42,849 bases of DNA from Candidatus Micrarchaeota archaeon CG1_02_55_22 (GCA_001871595.1 MNVH01000031.1:1-42849); one strand, 5' to 3'; numbered from the stretch's first letter, positions 1 through 10,530 are shown. The notes: generated by a model not told the origin, from the sequence alone. Program-made: numbers and translations.

Positions 1-1
1 C

Positions 2-3000
2 TCGCGGACGCTAGACTTCGGCAACGGTGCCCGCGCGGTATTCGACCGCGACCTCATCGTCGACGAACGCCGCGCCAACTCTCCCACGAGCACGTTCAAC
101 GAACTCGTGGTCACCGCTGGCACGCTCGTCACCTGGTCAGCAGGCATTGTCAAACCACTCAACCTCGACTCCTCGCCCCAGCGCTCGCCGTTAAATGGCC
201 TCGAACTCACCATTCCATCGATAACCGTAGTACGCATTCCCGACGACTCACCGGTCCAGCGCGGCAACGACGGCACCACGCTCGCTTTCTTCGACGACTA
301 CTACCTACGCCTGCCTACACAGGCAAGGCAAATCACCGAGTACGGACAAAGCGGTTACAAGTCGTACGAAATACCGGCCAACGCGGCGCTGCGCCTGGTA
401 CCCCGCGAGCTATCATTCGGAGCGCAGAGTAAGGGCTTCTCTCTCCCGTTCGATGCAATCATCGTCCTCCCCGCAAACGCCGCGACAACTGAAGCGAAGG
501 ACGGCTCGCGAAAGGTTACATTCAGCCAAGCAACCAACGGGATAAGCCTTGCCGGAGAAAGGGAAATCATTGTCTCGACTGAAGCAACGATAGAAAAGAA
601 CGCGCTCACCATCCCGGCAGGCACGATTTTCTTCCCATCCGAATCACTCATCACCGCCGAAGACAAACAAACCACGATGCAGGGTGCAACAGCAACCACC
701 ACGGTGAGGCGCTTGCGCACGCCCACGCAAATCATTGTCAAGCCCGCCGAAAAAGTTACGTACTCGGAAAACAAGGACGGCTCGATTACAACGTATTCAG
801 GCACACAGGAAGTGACTTTTGGTCCGGGCACGAAAGCGCAAGTAACGCCCCAATCGATACAGTTCCTCGTGCCTGCAAACACGTACATCGAAGTCAAGCC
901 AATCGACCCCATGCTCTCAGGCAACACCGCGACATTGACTCTACCAGTAGACGCCGAGTTCTCAACCTCGCCCGACACCCGCATACTTCCACCCGGCCCG
1001 TCAGGCGAACGCGCGATAATCTATTCACCCGGACGCGTCCTCGTCGTCCAACAAGACTCGCAACTCCGCGGCACTCCCCCAACGATTACAATAACGGCTA
1101 GCACGCCGTTCGCAGCCTCGGCACCACTCGTACGGACAATTGAAACAGATAGGCGCGACACGCGATCCGTTCTGCCGCCCGGCGTGCGTTTCGCCACCCC
1201 GACGCAGACAACGCTAGTGGTGACACGCGACGCAAAGATTACGCGCGACGACCGCGGCGCAATCGTGGTAAGCACGGGCTACGACGAAGTCGTCGTCCCC
1301 GCATCAGCGCAAATCGTACAGGGCCGCGGCAACACGGCAACGCGCATCACGCTGCAAGCGAACACGCTCATCGAAGTACGACCAATAGACTACGACTACA
1401 GCCAACTCATCGGAGTGACAATGCCCTACCGCGCAATATACGCGTTGCCAGCATCCGCCCGCGCACGCCAGTCGCCCGACTCGCAGACAATAATCGTCTC
1501 CCTGCAAGGAGGAAAGCGCCTCGCCTTCGAGAACGCCAAGCTCGTTGAAACGCAGGGCCGCGCCACGCGCGTTGACGCTCCCGAGAAGACGCTGCTCTAC
1601 GTGGATAAGGACGCCACGCGCGAGAACCCGCAAGGATTCGAAATCACCCTGCCAATAGCATGGAAACTAATCCTACCTAACGAGGCAACTGTACCGACAA
1701 CGATGCCGAACACCGTGAGGCTACCGGACAAGACCTCGATAACCACTTCGTTCACGCCCCAACTCCTCGACGGAACTGGAGAATCAGGCGAAACCGGCAA
1801 CCGCAAGCGCCTCGAAATACCAGCCGGCGCAACGGTAGCATTCGGCCCGACGTCGTTCACGAGCGACGAGGAAAGGGAGAAGAACGCGGGCGGTAGCACG
1901 GGCACGCTCGCATTCAACAACCGCGAGAACTCGGGCATAATCTTGCCAGCAAACGCCAAGGTGGAATCAACAGGCGGAAGCGTTTCCGTCGTCCTCCAGC
2001 AGTGCGTCAACCTAGACGTCAAGGCAACAGCCGACGCTTACAAACTCTACGGATTACCCGCGTCAATCGGCGGCAAGGCGCAAGGCACCGTCGTCGATGC
2101 GGGCAACGGGCAGAAACAAATCGTTCTCGCTGCCGGAACGAAGGTAACGCTCGCAACATGCAACCCTGACACCGATGACTCAAAGGTAATAACGTATTAC
2201 CCCCGCACCGAGACCACGTTCTTCCTACCAACTGACACCGAGCCTGCGGACAACCCCACGCCTACTGCAAAGTTCCCAGATTGCCGCCAGCTCCAATCGT
2301 TCGGTTCGAACCTGCCGCTCGAGAGCGCAACACAACTCGACTTCCCCTCGAACTCTAAAGTATACCCCGATCCCAACGTTGAATCAGAATTATTCAAGGA
2401 CAAGAAAAAACAAGTCACAGTGGCTGCAAAGCAGCCCGTCGGAATACACTCGTGCGCCGACCCGGTGGACACCGGCAGCGCCACGCTCTCGCAGAGCGAC
2501 TTGGAGAAGCCCGCGCTCGAAATCAAGCCCTCGCCGCTCATAATCGAGATAAAATCACCCGCAAACCAGAACACCACGCAAGTATGCGTGCAAGACCTCC
2601 TTGAAGAGACGCTCGCAGTGAGCGCGAACTTCCAGCAAGGCGGGGTGCGCGGCGACTTGAAGGAGTACGTCGACCCGCGCGGCGTGGTGTGGATCGGCGG
2701 CTTCCAGTCCGGCAGCCAAGAGATAGACATCTCACCCGGCAAGCCGTGCGAATCCAACCCTTACGACATCACGGCGCGAATCCCGGAGTACAGCGATGAT
2801 TTGGACATCAACGGCTGCATCAAGGAAGAAAAGGAAATCAAGGGAGAAATCGTGTTCAACGCGCGGAGCCAGAAGGACGGCGCTACCAAACAACCCGGCG
2901 TACTGCCGGTAACTCTCAAACTCGTGAAGGGCGGCGAGTGCGCGCCCAAGCAAAGCATTGCCAACGTCCCCCAGTTCAATGACGTGTACGGCACGCAAGC

Positions 3001-6000
3001 CGACTCGATACAGTTTGCAGGCTCGACGAGCGACACGATAAAACGCCAGCTCGTATTCAAGGCGCCAAAACATGTTCGCGTCTTCGCGCTGGTGAACAAC
3101 CGCAAGGAGAGCGTTAAGTTGCGCGAAACGTGGCAACAAGCACGCCAAATCGCTTCATGCCAAGTGGACGTCCTCGCATCTTTCGGCGGAGAAACCAAGA
3201 CGAATGCAAACCAACCCGTTGACGGCCTCGTACTCGCCCCGGGAGACGCGGCGCTCGTCAAGTGCGTTTCTAACGACGTGGTTGAAGCGAGCAACGCGAA
3301 CTACGAAGTAACGGCAATTGGCCAGACTACTGGCGAAGAACAAAAGACGACGATACTCTTCAAGATGACCGTGTACCAGCCCCTCGATGCGGTGAAAGAC
3401 CTTTACCCAATCTCCCCAATAGGCGAGTTGACGGGCGCGGAAGAAACCGTTTTCACACCCGCAACCGCTGAATCCGTTGGTGCAACGGGCGCGGGAGAGA
3501 CCACGACGACGGAGACAACTACTGAAACATCAACCACCGGAACATCGCCTGAAGCAAACCCGGCAACGCCGCCAAGTACCTCGACGACAACAGCTAAGAC
3601 TGCAGCAATCGACCGCATCTCGTTCGCCGACGTTGCGGTTGAGAATATGGGCGGAGCGACGACTGAAGGCGGCCCCGGCGGAGACTCCGTACTCGTTGAC
3701 CCGGGCGTGTGGCGGTTGTGCGAGGAAAAGTTCTGCGACTCGCCGCAATTCAAACGCGCCGCCGCATCCTACGCAAACAACATCTACAATTACTTGCAAG
3801 GCCGCATGACGCCGGCTGACGAGAAGGAAAAGGTCGGCGAGAAGATTGATGCGGTTTACAAGACTACTAACGAAGGCGTGATTCGCAAGAGCTTCGTACT
3901 ACAGAAGGCGGGGCGCGACTCGATTACCGAGGCGCAACTTGATGACGCGGTACAGCAAGGCAAACCGTCCAACTGGAAGGCGAATATTCCCTTAGGCGTA
4001 AACGGTCCGGTCGAGGGCTGCGGCATCTGGTTCGGCGAGCTCGAAGTACGCTTGAAGCCGTCACCCATCCTGGGGAGCGCCGAATACGACGGCGGAGTCG
4101 ACTTCAGCCGCAAGTACCTCGACGACGCGGACGTCAAGATGACGCTCACAAAGGTGTACACGTGCGCGGACGAGCTCAACAACCTCGCGTTGCTTACCGG
4201 GCGACCCGAATTACAGGCAATAGGGCAGACTGGCTTCCTTAATCCAGAAGTATTCGTCGGACAAGAACGCGTGGAAGGCAACTCGGAAGAGTTTGGCCAG
4301 ATACTGCGCGAAATCAAGGAGGACGGCTTTAAGGGCGCCTTTGGCGCGATAACGATTGGTTCGTACCGCGACAAGCGCGATGCTGAGGACACGGAGACCG
4401 CTCAACAGTTATACGAAGCGCTCTACAACCAGCGGCTCGACGAGAACACCGAGATGAGCGACTCGCTCTACGACGGCACGGACGCGGCGGGTTGGTGCGT
4501 TGGCAAGGGCGCGGCAATCACGGCCAAGCTCGGCGGAGTAATGCTTACCGAGTCGCTTACAGTCGCAGCGATATCTATTGCATTAATAGCAACAGGCGCA
4601 GGATCTGTTCCGGGAATATTGGGCGCGGGCGCGGCCGTAGATGCGGTGCCAATCGGCACAAGGCTCGCCGCGTTCGGTAAGCAACTCGCACGAAGTTACA
4701 CGCGCGCACTAGCGAATTGCGGAGCTATAGGCGTTGGCGCGGGCGTTGGTTCTATTGGAGGCACGGGCGGCAACACGGTGTGCCAAGCGGTCAACGCGTG
4801 CATTTACTCTGAAGTATTCGACGCGGCCACATTCGGAATCGGTAGTACACTGAACTTGGGCGTCGGACCAGAGGGCGTCAAGGCCGCTGAAGCAGGCCTG
4901 CGCAACACGGCAACGCAACCGTTACTGCGCGGTTCTGTTGGCTCGGTACGCGGTTATTTGGGCGTCGCTGGCGCTACTACCGTAATCACGGGCGGTATAC
5001 GCGGCCTTGAAGCGGTTACCGCGCTCAAGCCCGGCCACGCCGTGCCCGTTGCAGTCCGCGCGGTGCGCGTCACGCAAGAAGTTGCACGCGCCGGACTACG
5101 CAGCCAGTTCGTACAACGCGCGGTCCAGCAAGGCGCGTCAGCCGGAGCGGCCAACGCGTGGCTTGAACAATTCGTGAACGACTATCCGCGGTACACCCGG
5201 TTGTACGCCTCGCGCGCAGCGCGAAACCCGGGCGTAACAGCGACACAGTACGCCTTGCGCAGCGCGGGGCTTGAGGCGGGCAGAATCGCAGGACTGCCTG
5301 CAGGCGAGAGCGCCGCACTTACCGCTGCTGCCAGCGATGGAGCAGTGCTCACCCAGATGGAGCCCGTTGTCGCGCCGTTCGTGCGCGAGTACGGACAGGC
5401 AATAGCACTGCAGGTAAAAGCAGCGTTCGGAGACGCCAAGCCTCCTTGGTCGGCGAGTACCACTTACGCGCAAGAATTCGATTCCCGAATAGCTAGTGGC
5501 ATTGCACCGCAACAAGCGATGGAGGAATTAGCAGACCAGTACAACACTTTCAGGCGCGGCAACGAACTTGCCGGGTTCGAGGTAACCCGGGACGGGTACA
5601 TCTCGGGTGCGGCAACGCACGACGACATACTCTCACGGTTCGCCGACCCGGCCACCGGTTTGGATGACTTGACGAAGCTTGACGACTTGCTGGTGCAAGC
5701 GAGGGCTTACACAGTACCTGCATTGCCCGGCGGAGCGCCGGATACCGCAGCTCAGGACTATTTAGATGATGTGGTACGCCAGCTTGTTGAGCGCCGAACG
5801 GCGGTTACCGACGCTGCTTCGCCGGCTTTCGTACAGGCGTCCGAACGAGAGTTCGTACAACTCATGCAACCTAAATATATTTCATCCACCGGTGCAACCG
5901 CTCCGATTACGGTGGCGGAAGCGATGACGATAATGGAGGGCCAAGTCTCAAAGAACGGTTTCTTCAACCGCTTGAAGGTCAAGTGGGGCAACTTGAACAA

Positions 6001-6640
6001 GAAGGCAGCCGGCACCACGCTGGCCTCGCTTGCAGTGTCGCTGTTATTCCACGCGGAAGTCCGTCCAGTCGCTGCGCACACGTTGCCGCCGCTTGACTCG
6101 TTTATTGTGGCAACGCAGTCGCAACCGTTCCGCAAGGGCATTGGCGTTATGCAGACCGCCCCGTTGCCGAGCATTACTTTTGGTTGCGAGATCAACAGCA
6201 ATGTTGACCCGACGGCGGAAGCGATTTACTGCGGGCCCAAGCTGATCGACTTGTCCAAGTCGTGCGAGTACGAAAGCGGCCGAGGCATATGCCTGATTTA
6301 CGGCAAGAAGCCGAACGGCCGGTACTTCCTGACAACTGTACTTACCAAGGGAGCGACGTCGTCCTCGGCGGTGACTGCAACAACATCGTCGAGCGTGACA
6401 CCTGCATCGCGCAGCACGCGCGCGCCAACTCCAGAGAAACCAAAGGAAGCGGTTCAAGACGGGCAGACTACCGTGCTTGGTCCGGCTGCAGGCGAGTTAT
6501 TCAGGTCCATGTTCCGGCCCGACGACCGAATAGTTACCCCCGTGCTTCTTGGACGCGCCAAGGTAATACCGTACAATGCTGGCACGCCAGTACCAACCGA
6601 GCCGTTGCCGCCGGACGCGGAGGCGGGCACAACCGGGTAG
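2..6640 (+). CDS. giant secreted/surface protein, 5'-partial (frame open to left window edge)
   Basis: The frame is open from base 2 through the predicted GTG at 107 with no stop and no signal peptide at 107, so the true start lies outside the window. Repeated beta-type modules (ANTxIEVxPID), a Thr/Ser/Pro-rich linker (TTTTETTTETSTTGTSPEANPATPPSTSTTT), internal hydrophobic segments. Confidence 0.85.
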   Translation, partial: SRTLDFGNGARAVFDRDLIVDERRANSPTSTFNELVVTAGTLVTWSAGIVKPLNLDSSPQRSPLNGLELTIPSITVVRIPDDSPVQRGNDGTTLAFFDDYYLRLPTQARQITEYGQSGYKSYEIPANAALRLVPRELSFGAQSKGFSLPFDAIIVLPANAATTEAKDGSRKVTFSQATNGISLAGEREIIVSTEATIEKNALTIPAGTIFFPSESLITAEDKQTTMQGATATTTVRRLRTPTQIIVKPAEKVTYSENKDGSITTYSGTQEVTFGPGTKAQVTPQSIQFLVPANTYIEVKPIDPMLSGNTATLTLPVDAEFSTSPDTRILPPGPSGERAIIYSPGRVLVVQQDSQLRGTPPTITITASTPFAASAPLVRTIETDRRDTRSVLPPGVRFATPTQTTLVVTRDAKITRDDRGAIVVSTGYDEVVVPASAQIVQGRGNTATRITLQANTLIEVRPIDYDYSQLIGVTMPYRAIYALPASARARQSPDSQTIIVSLQGGKRLAFENAKLVETQGRATRVDAPEKTLLYVDKDATRENPQGFEITLPIAWKLILPNEATVPTTMPNTVRLPDKTSITTSFTPQLLDGTGESGETGNRKRLEIPAGATVAFGPTSFTSDEEREKNAGGSTGTLAFNNRENSGIILPANAKVESTGGSVSVVLQQCVNLDVKATADAYKLYGLPASIGGKAQGTVVDAGNGQKQIVLAAGTKVTLATCNPDTDDSKVITYYPRTETTFFLPTDTEPADNPTPTAKFPDCRQLQSFGSNLPLESATQLDFPSNSKVYPDPNVESELFKDKKKQVTVAAKQPVGIHSCADPVDTGSATLSQSDLEKPALEIKPSPLIIEIKSPANQNTTQVCVQDLLEETLAVSANFQQGGVRGDLKEYVDPRGVVWIGGFQSGSQEIDISPGKPCESNPYDITARIPEYSDDLDINGCIKEEKEIKGEIVFNARSQKDGATKQPGVLPVTLKLVKGGECAPKQSIANVPQFNDVYGTQADSIQFAGSTSDTIKRQLVFKAPKHVRVFALVNNRKESVKLRETWQQARQIASCQVDVLASFGGETKTNANQPVDGLVLAPGDAALVKCVSNDVVEASNANYEVTAIGQTTGEEQKTTILFKMTVYQPLDAVKDLYPISPIGELTGAEETVFTPATAESVGATGAGETTTTETTTETSTTGTSPEANPATPPSTSTTTAKTAAIDRISFADVAVENMGGATTEGGPGGDSVLVDPGVWRLCEEKFCDSPQFKRAAASYANNIYNYLQGRMTPADEKEKVGEKIDAVYKTTNEGVIRKSFVLQKAGRDSITEAQLDDAVQQGKPSNWKANIPLGVNGPVEGCGIWFGELEVRLKPSPILGSAEYDGGVDFSRKYLDDADVKMTLTKVYTCADELNNLALLTGRPELQAIGQTGFLNPEVFVGQERVEGNSEEFGQILREIKEDGFKGAFGAITIGSYRDKRDAEDTETAQQLYEALYNQRLDENTEMSDSLYDGTDAAGWCVGKGAAITAKLGGVMLTESLTVAAISIALIATGAGSVPGILGAGAAVDAVPIGTRLAAFGKQLARSYTRALANCGAIGVGAGVGSIGGTGGNTVCQAVNACIYSEVFDAATFGIGSTLNLGVGPEGVKAAEAGLRNTATQPLLRGSVGSVRGYLGVAGATTVITGGIRGLEAVTALKPGHAVPVAVRAVRVTQEVARAGLRSQFVQRAVQQGASAGAANAWLEQFVNDYPRYTRLYASRAARNPGVTATQYALRSAGLEAGRIAGLPAGESAALTAAASDGAVLTQMEPVVAPFVREYGQAIALQVKAAFGDAKPPWSASTTYAQEFDSRIASGIAPQQAMEELADQYNTFRRGNELAGFEVTRDGYISGAATHDDILSRFADPATGLDDLTKLDDLLVQARAYTVPALPGGAPDTAAQDYLDDVVRQLVERRTAVTDAASPAFVQASEREFVQLMQPKYISSTGATAPITVAEAMTIMEGQVSKNGFFNRLKVKWGNLNKKAAGTTLASLAVSLLFHAEVRPVAAHTLPPLDSFIVATQSQPFRKGIGVMQTAPLPSITFGCEINSNVDPTAEAIYCGPKLIDLSKSCEYESGRGICLIYGKKPNGRYFLTTVLTKGATSSSAVTATTSSSVTPASRSTRAPTPEKPKEAVQDGQTTVLGPAAGELFRSMFRPDDRIVTPVLLGRAKVIPYNAGTPVPTEPLPPDAEAGTTG

Positions 6641-6690
6641 AAGAGTTGAAATGGATGCGTGATGTAATTGGTTCTTGGATGTGATTTGGC

Positions 6691-7254
6691 TTGAAGCTTT
6701 CCGGGATATTGTTATTTTTGGTAATCCTCTTGGCCGTGGCGTACGGGGTTTACTGGTATGCGCAAGGCGAGGGCGACCGAGTTGCTGCTGACGCGCGCGG
6801 CTATCTGGGGAAAAACAAGGCTTCGGCGTTGAAGTACAACGATAACGTGTACGGTTTCTCGTTTGAGTACCCTGACGGTTACGATATTGGGACGGATTCG
6901 GTTGAAGGGTTCCGCGCGTATTTCTCGGCCGGTGAAGAAGGCGAGTTCCCGGAACTGTTCACCGTGCTCGTTGGGCCAGAGGACGACGCTTCAGGAATGG
7001 AGGCCGAGTTCAAGTCGATTGAAAACGTTTCATCGTTCAGGAAGTTCAACGCGCGGGAAGGCACGGCCATGGTGGTAGCATACAACTATACGCCGGATTA
7101 CTCTTACGAGACGCTTTTCTACCGCCAGGCGTATTATCCGTGCAGTTTTGTTAACGGTTCGCGGTACGGTGCGTTGTTGACCGCAATGATACCGCAAACG
7201 TACGCCGCCGACGTAAAGGTCGCTGACTTGTTCGTCGAGTCCTTCGAGTGCTGA
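6691..7254 (+). CDS. membrane-anchored hypothetical protein (N-terminal TM, extracytoplasmic domain)
   Basis: TTG start; MKLSGILLFLVILLAVAYGVYWYAQ hydrophobic N-terminus; full-length ORF on the coding strand. Confidence 0.75.
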   Translation: MKLSGILLFLVILLAVAYGVYWYAQGEGDRVAADARGYLGKNKASALKYNDNVYGFSFEYPDGYDIGTDSVEGFRAYFSAGEEGEFPELFTVLVGPEDDASGMEAEFKSIENVSSFRKFNAREGTAMVVAYNYTPDYSYETLFYRQAYYPCSFVNGSRYGALLTAMIPQTYAADVKVADLFVESFEC

Positions 7255-7259
7255 AAAAA

Positions 7260-7568
7260 ATGTACGCGAAACTGCACGAGAAGGATTACAAGGGATTCAA
7301 GCGCCGAGTCGTCGCGGTGTGCGACGCCAAGCTCTTGGGAAAAATTTTTGAGAGCAACGGCCACGTGCTCGACTTGAAGGCGTACCGCTCTTTCTACGAG
7401 GGCGAACGCGTTACGGTTACGCGTTTGGGTGAAATGCTTGAAGGAATAGAGAACGTCAACCTTATTGGAGAGAAGTCTATCGAGGCCGCGTCGAAACACA
7501 TCAAGGTATCTTTAGAGAAGGCGCGAATAATCGGCGGCGTGCCCCACCTCCAGTACTACAAGCTCTAG
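7260..7568 (+). CDS. DUF424 family protein
   Basis: MYAKLHEKDYKGFKRRVVAVCDAKLLGKIFE...NLIGEKSIEAA...RIIGGVPHLQYYKL matches the archaeal DUF424 pattern; ATG at 7260 preferred over GTG 7248. Confidence 0.8.
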   Translation: MYAKLHEKDYKGFKRRVVAVCDAKLLGKIFESNGHVLDLKAYRSFYEGERVTVTRLGEMLEGIENVNLIGEKSIEAASKHIKVSLEKARIIGGVPHLQYYKL

Positions 7569-7576
7569 CCAAAAGA

Positions 7577-7584
7577 CTTTTATA
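7577..7584 (+). promoter_or_regulatory. putative archaeal TATA box for vapBC
   Basis: CTTTTATA about 25-30 nt upstream of ATG 7607. Confidence 0.5.
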
Positions 7585-7606
7585 CGCATAAACATAAGTA
7601 ATACAT

Positions 7607-7792
7607 ATGAAGGTCAGGACTACGTTGATGCTGGACGAAGCAGTGCTGCGAAAGCTCCAATCCGAAACGGATAATATGAGCGCGTTCGTGAACAAATCGC
7701 TGCGTGAATCGTTGTTCGGCTCGAAACAATCAATGCTCGGGGCACTGAAGGGCCGGGTCAGCGGCGCGGACAAGACCGAGGACGACGACTGA
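7607..7792 (+). CDS. vapB: VapB-like antitoxin
   Basis: 61 aa, MKVRTTLMLDEAVLRKLQSE ribbon-helix-helix-like N-terminus, directly upstream of a PIN toxin with stop/start overlap (TGATG). Confidence 0.75.
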   Translation: MKVRTTLMLDEAVLRKLQSETDNMSAFVNKSLRESLFGSKQSMLGALKGRVSGADKTEDDD

Positions 7793-8160
7793 TGGCATTC
7801 TTGCTTGACTCCTACGCATGGCTCGAGTACTTTGGCGGAAACGGAGAGTACGCCAAGTATGCTGAGTCGGAGGAGCCGCCTTTCACCGCTGCAAGCTCGT
7901 TGACAGAAATAGTACGTGCTTTCACCCGAAAGAAGGTTTCGACCAAAAAAGCCGAGGAATTAATCCGTTTTGTTACCGAACGCAGCGTTATACTGCCATT
8001 AGAGAAGGACGACGCAATCAAGGCAGGGCTTTTAGCGGAAGAGTTCGGCCTGCACTTCTCGGATGCGCTGATTTACGCGTTCGCATCTAATGATCGAAGG
8101 CTAGTTACAGGCGACGCGCACTTCAAGGGACTACCATTCGTCGAGTTCGTTCAAGCCTAA
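7792..8160 (+). CDS. vapC: PIN-domain toxin VapC
   Basis: MAFLLDSYAWLEYFGG..., LTEIVR, GLHFSDALIYAFA, LVTGDAHFKGL: PIN acidic residues and motif order. Confidence 0.88.
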   Translation: MAFLLDSYAWLEYFGGNGEYAKYAESEEPPFTAASSLTEIVRAFTRKKVSTKKAEELIRFVTERSVILPLEKDDAIKAGLLAEEFGLHFSDALIYAFASNDRRLVTGDAHFKGLPFVEFVQA

Positions 8161-8196
8161 CGCGCTTTTTATATTGACGCGTGATGTTATGCGTCT

Positions 8197-8664
8197 ATGC
8201 GGGCTTCGTTCGTGTTGAGCATCACGGCATTCTTCTTCATAGCATTCGGCTTCTTCGTGCTCGGTGCGTCCGGCACTGGCACGCCGGACGTGCCGCTTGC
8301 GTACGGTTACTCTATTGGACAATACGGCGCTGACGCAGGGCACCCGGACTTGCTCGGCGTGCTTAACGCGTTCTTCTTTGTATTCACTGCATCCTTGTTG
8401 TTTTTCGGTTTCGGCGGCATTCCCGCTCTAGCCTACGAAGCGGCAAAGTACGCCTCGTTCTCGGCGCACGGGCTGAGTTGGTACGCGTTGCTATACTTTT
8501 TCCCCCAGCTCTTGGCGTGCTATTGCGGCACTCTCCTTGCGGCAAGGCAGGCGGACGGAACGCTGGATTGGGTTGTTGGCAAGAAAGCCGTGCTCTACCT
8601 AACCCTGGCTTTTCTGGTAACGCTGCTTTTGTACTTCAGCAGGCCGTTCCTGCTAGCGCAATAA
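8197..8664 (+). CDS. small multi-pass membrane protein
   Basis: 155 aa with several hydrophobic helices; TATA-like CGCTTTTTATA at 8163-8173. Confidence 0.7.
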   Translation: MRASFVLSITAFFFIAFGFFVLGASGTGTPDVPLAYGYSIGQYGADAGHPDLLGVLNAFFFVFTASLLFFGFGGIPALAYEAAKYASFSAHGLSWYALLYFFPQLLACYCGTLLAARQADGTLDWVVGKKAVLYLTLAFLVTLLLYFSRPFLLAQ

Positions 8665-8695
8665 CCGTTAAAAAGCGGGGAAGCGTTAACTCGTT

Positions 8696-9160
8696 ATGGT
8701 GGTTCTTGTCGCGGCCGACGTGTTCGGCCTCTTCGACACTATTAACGACTTGTCGTTCGTGATAAAGCTCATCGCGTTCGCCTACTTGACGTTCTATTTG
8801 TACATCACTTTCGCCGAAAACATGCCCCTCTTCGGCCTCTCCGAAATCATTTTAGGCTATTTGTTGATGTTCCACGCGCCAGTAATCGTCTCACTCGGCC
8901 TCATCGTGCTCTTCGTCATGTTTGGCGGAATGCTACAGATGAACCTGCAGATGGGCCTCGAGCAAGCCGTCCGCGGCGGACAACAGATTCAAGAGATGGA
9001 GCGACAAGAGGCATTCCAGCGAAAAGTGCAGTCGGGCGCCGCGCTCAACGCGCAGGAGCAGCAGATGTACGCCGAGATGCAGGCCCAGCAGCAGATGCAG
9101 CAAGGCTACCAGAACTCGATGCTGCAAGTGCGCAGCGGCGGAAACTTTGGCGGTTATTGA
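8696..9160 (+). CDS. membrane protein with Gln/Met-rich C-terminal tail
   Basis: N-terminal TM helices, then QQIQEMERQEAFQRKVQSGAALNAQEQQMYAEMQAQQQMQQGYQ. Confidence 0.7.
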   Translation: MVVLVAADVFGLFDTINDLSFVIKLIAFAYLTFYLYITFAENMPLFGLSEIILGYLLMFHAPVIVSLGLIVLFVMFGGMLQMNLQMGLEQAVRGGQQIQEMERQEAFQRKVQSGAALNAQEQQMYAEMQAQQQMQQGYQNSMLQVRSGGNFGGY

Positions 9161-9161
9161 A

Positions 9162-9443
9162 ATGGGCTTGTTCGACGACATTATATTGTACGGTAACCTG
9201 CTTTGGTATGCGGTTCTGGTCTACGTTGCGTACTGGCTTTACAATTGGTCGAAGGAAAAGCTCGGCTTTTCGCAAGTGCTAGTATTCGTCGTTGCCGGCC
9301 TCTTAATCTACTTCCTCGTCATCGAGCACCCCATCATCGGGGCGTTCGGCGTGATTACGTGGATAATTATTTCAGGCGGGTTACTACTCGTGCTCGGAAT
9401 GTTCCCGAGCCTTTACATGCTCTTGAAAGGGCACAGGCAATAG
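9162..9443 (+). CDS. small membrane protein
   Basis: MGLFDDIILYGNLLWYAVLVYVAYWLYNW...; ATG at 9162 directly after the previous stop (9158-9160). Confidence 0.65.
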   Translation: MGLFDDIILYGNLLWYAVLVYVAYWLYNWSKEKLGFSQVLVFVVAGLLIYFLVIEHPIIGAFGVITWIIISGGLLLVLGMFPSLYMLLKGHRQ

Positions 9444-9462
9444 TTTTTGGGGGGTTAATAAA

Positions 9463-9855
9463 ATGAGCAAGCTGAAAAAATTGAAGAAGTTCGCAGGTTA
9501 CTACGGCGAAGCCAACCGCGCCAGGACGCAGCACTCGAGCGGAAAGTGGCGCATACTTGTCGTGCTATTGCTCATCTCCACCATCCTCGTTGTCAAGGAC
9601 TACTTATCGGACAAGTATATTGCCGAATTCGCCGAGAACCCGATAGCGTACCTGGTACTGGATAAAGTGTTGTACTGGTTCGTTAGCGGCATCATGGTGG
9701 GAATAGCGTTCTCGTGGCTCATGTTTGAAGGCGAGTTCATGATAGCGGTGTGGCGCATAGGCAAACAGCTTGAAGGCAACGCGATTCGCGGCCTAGAGAA
9801 AGCGGCGGGCGTGAAAAGCGCGCGGCGTGCGCCGGCAAGGCGCAAAAAGCGCTAG
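9463..9855 (+). CDS. small membrane protein with basic C-terminus
   Basis: 130 aa, two TM segments, ARRAPARRKKR tail. Confidence 0.65.
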   Translation: MSKLKKLKKFAGYYGEANRARTQHSSGKWRILVVLLLISTILVVKDYLSDKYIAEFAENPIAYLVLDKVLYWFVSGIMVGIAFSWLMFEGEFMIAVWRIGKQLEGNAIRGLEKAAGVKSARRAPARRKKR

Positions 9856-10154
9856 ATTGCGCCCAAGGTAAGCACGGCTATGGCTGAAAAGACTATGAGC
9901 GCGAGCCCTGCTTCCCCGATTCCACCGCTCACTACACTCAAATAAACGAAGATTAGGATTATGGCGAATCCAGCAAGAGCCCCAACACCCAATGAACCGG
10001 CCCACGAGAGTGGCGCGAGCAAGAGTTGCCCGGGCGCAAATATCAACGAGGCGCCTGCGGCGGGGTTGCCGAACGGCATAGTCATTAGTAGTAGCCCGAA
10101 TATGAACGCCAGTATAACGGCGCTGGGCCCGTCAATCTCACTTATTAGCGGCAT
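9852..10154 (-). CDS. small membrane protein
   Basis: 100 aa with three hydrophobic segments; convergent CTAG overlap with the preceding CDS; promoter-like CCTTAAATACTT on the minus strand upstream. Confidence 0.6.
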   Translation of the reverse strand: MPLISEIDGPSAVILAFIFGLLLMTMPFGNPAAGASLIFAPGQLLLAPLSWAGSLGVGALAGFAIILIFVYLSVVSGGIGEAGLALIVFSAIAVLTLGAI

Positions 10155-10302
10155 TAGTTAACCAACTTGTATACACTTTAGGGTAGTAACAAGTATTTAA
10201 GGGTTTCGGGCGAACCGCTTAAAGAAAGTAATGATGCAGAGAGTCGGAAAAACGGAGTTTGCTAGCCGAACGTTTTAATAGTGCTTGCGGCGTAAGACGA
10301 GT

Positions 10303-10530
10303 ATGGTTGACGTCTGGGGTAACCTCGATATCATAGTGCTGATAATCGACTTTATCATGCTCTACCGCTTGTTCTACCCGTCGATCTCAGGGAGCCAACT
10401 CGTCGGAATTGCAATGGCGGCCTTGATAACGTTCCTCCTAATCATCCCCAGCTCGTTCTTCATGTGGATGGTGTTCTTCGGCCTCTTCCTGTACTCTTTC
10501 TTCTGGAACTTCAGGCCGTGGGATTGGTAA
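10303..10530 (+). CDS. small membrane protein
   Basis: MVDVWGNLDIIVLIIDFIMLYRLFYP...; ATG 10303; TATA-like GTTTTAATAG upstream. Confidence 0.6.
   Translation: MVDVWGNLDIIVLIIDFIMLYRLFYPSISGSQLVGIAMAALITFLLIIPSSFFMWMVFFGLFLYSFFWNFRPWDW

Noticed and set aside
355-6457. Many antisense and alternate-frame ORFs (60-209 aa) across the giant gene
   Set aside because: Shadow ORFs typical of GC-rich coding DNA; low-complexity Arg/Ser-rich translations, no recognisable domains, fully overlapped by a convincing CDS.
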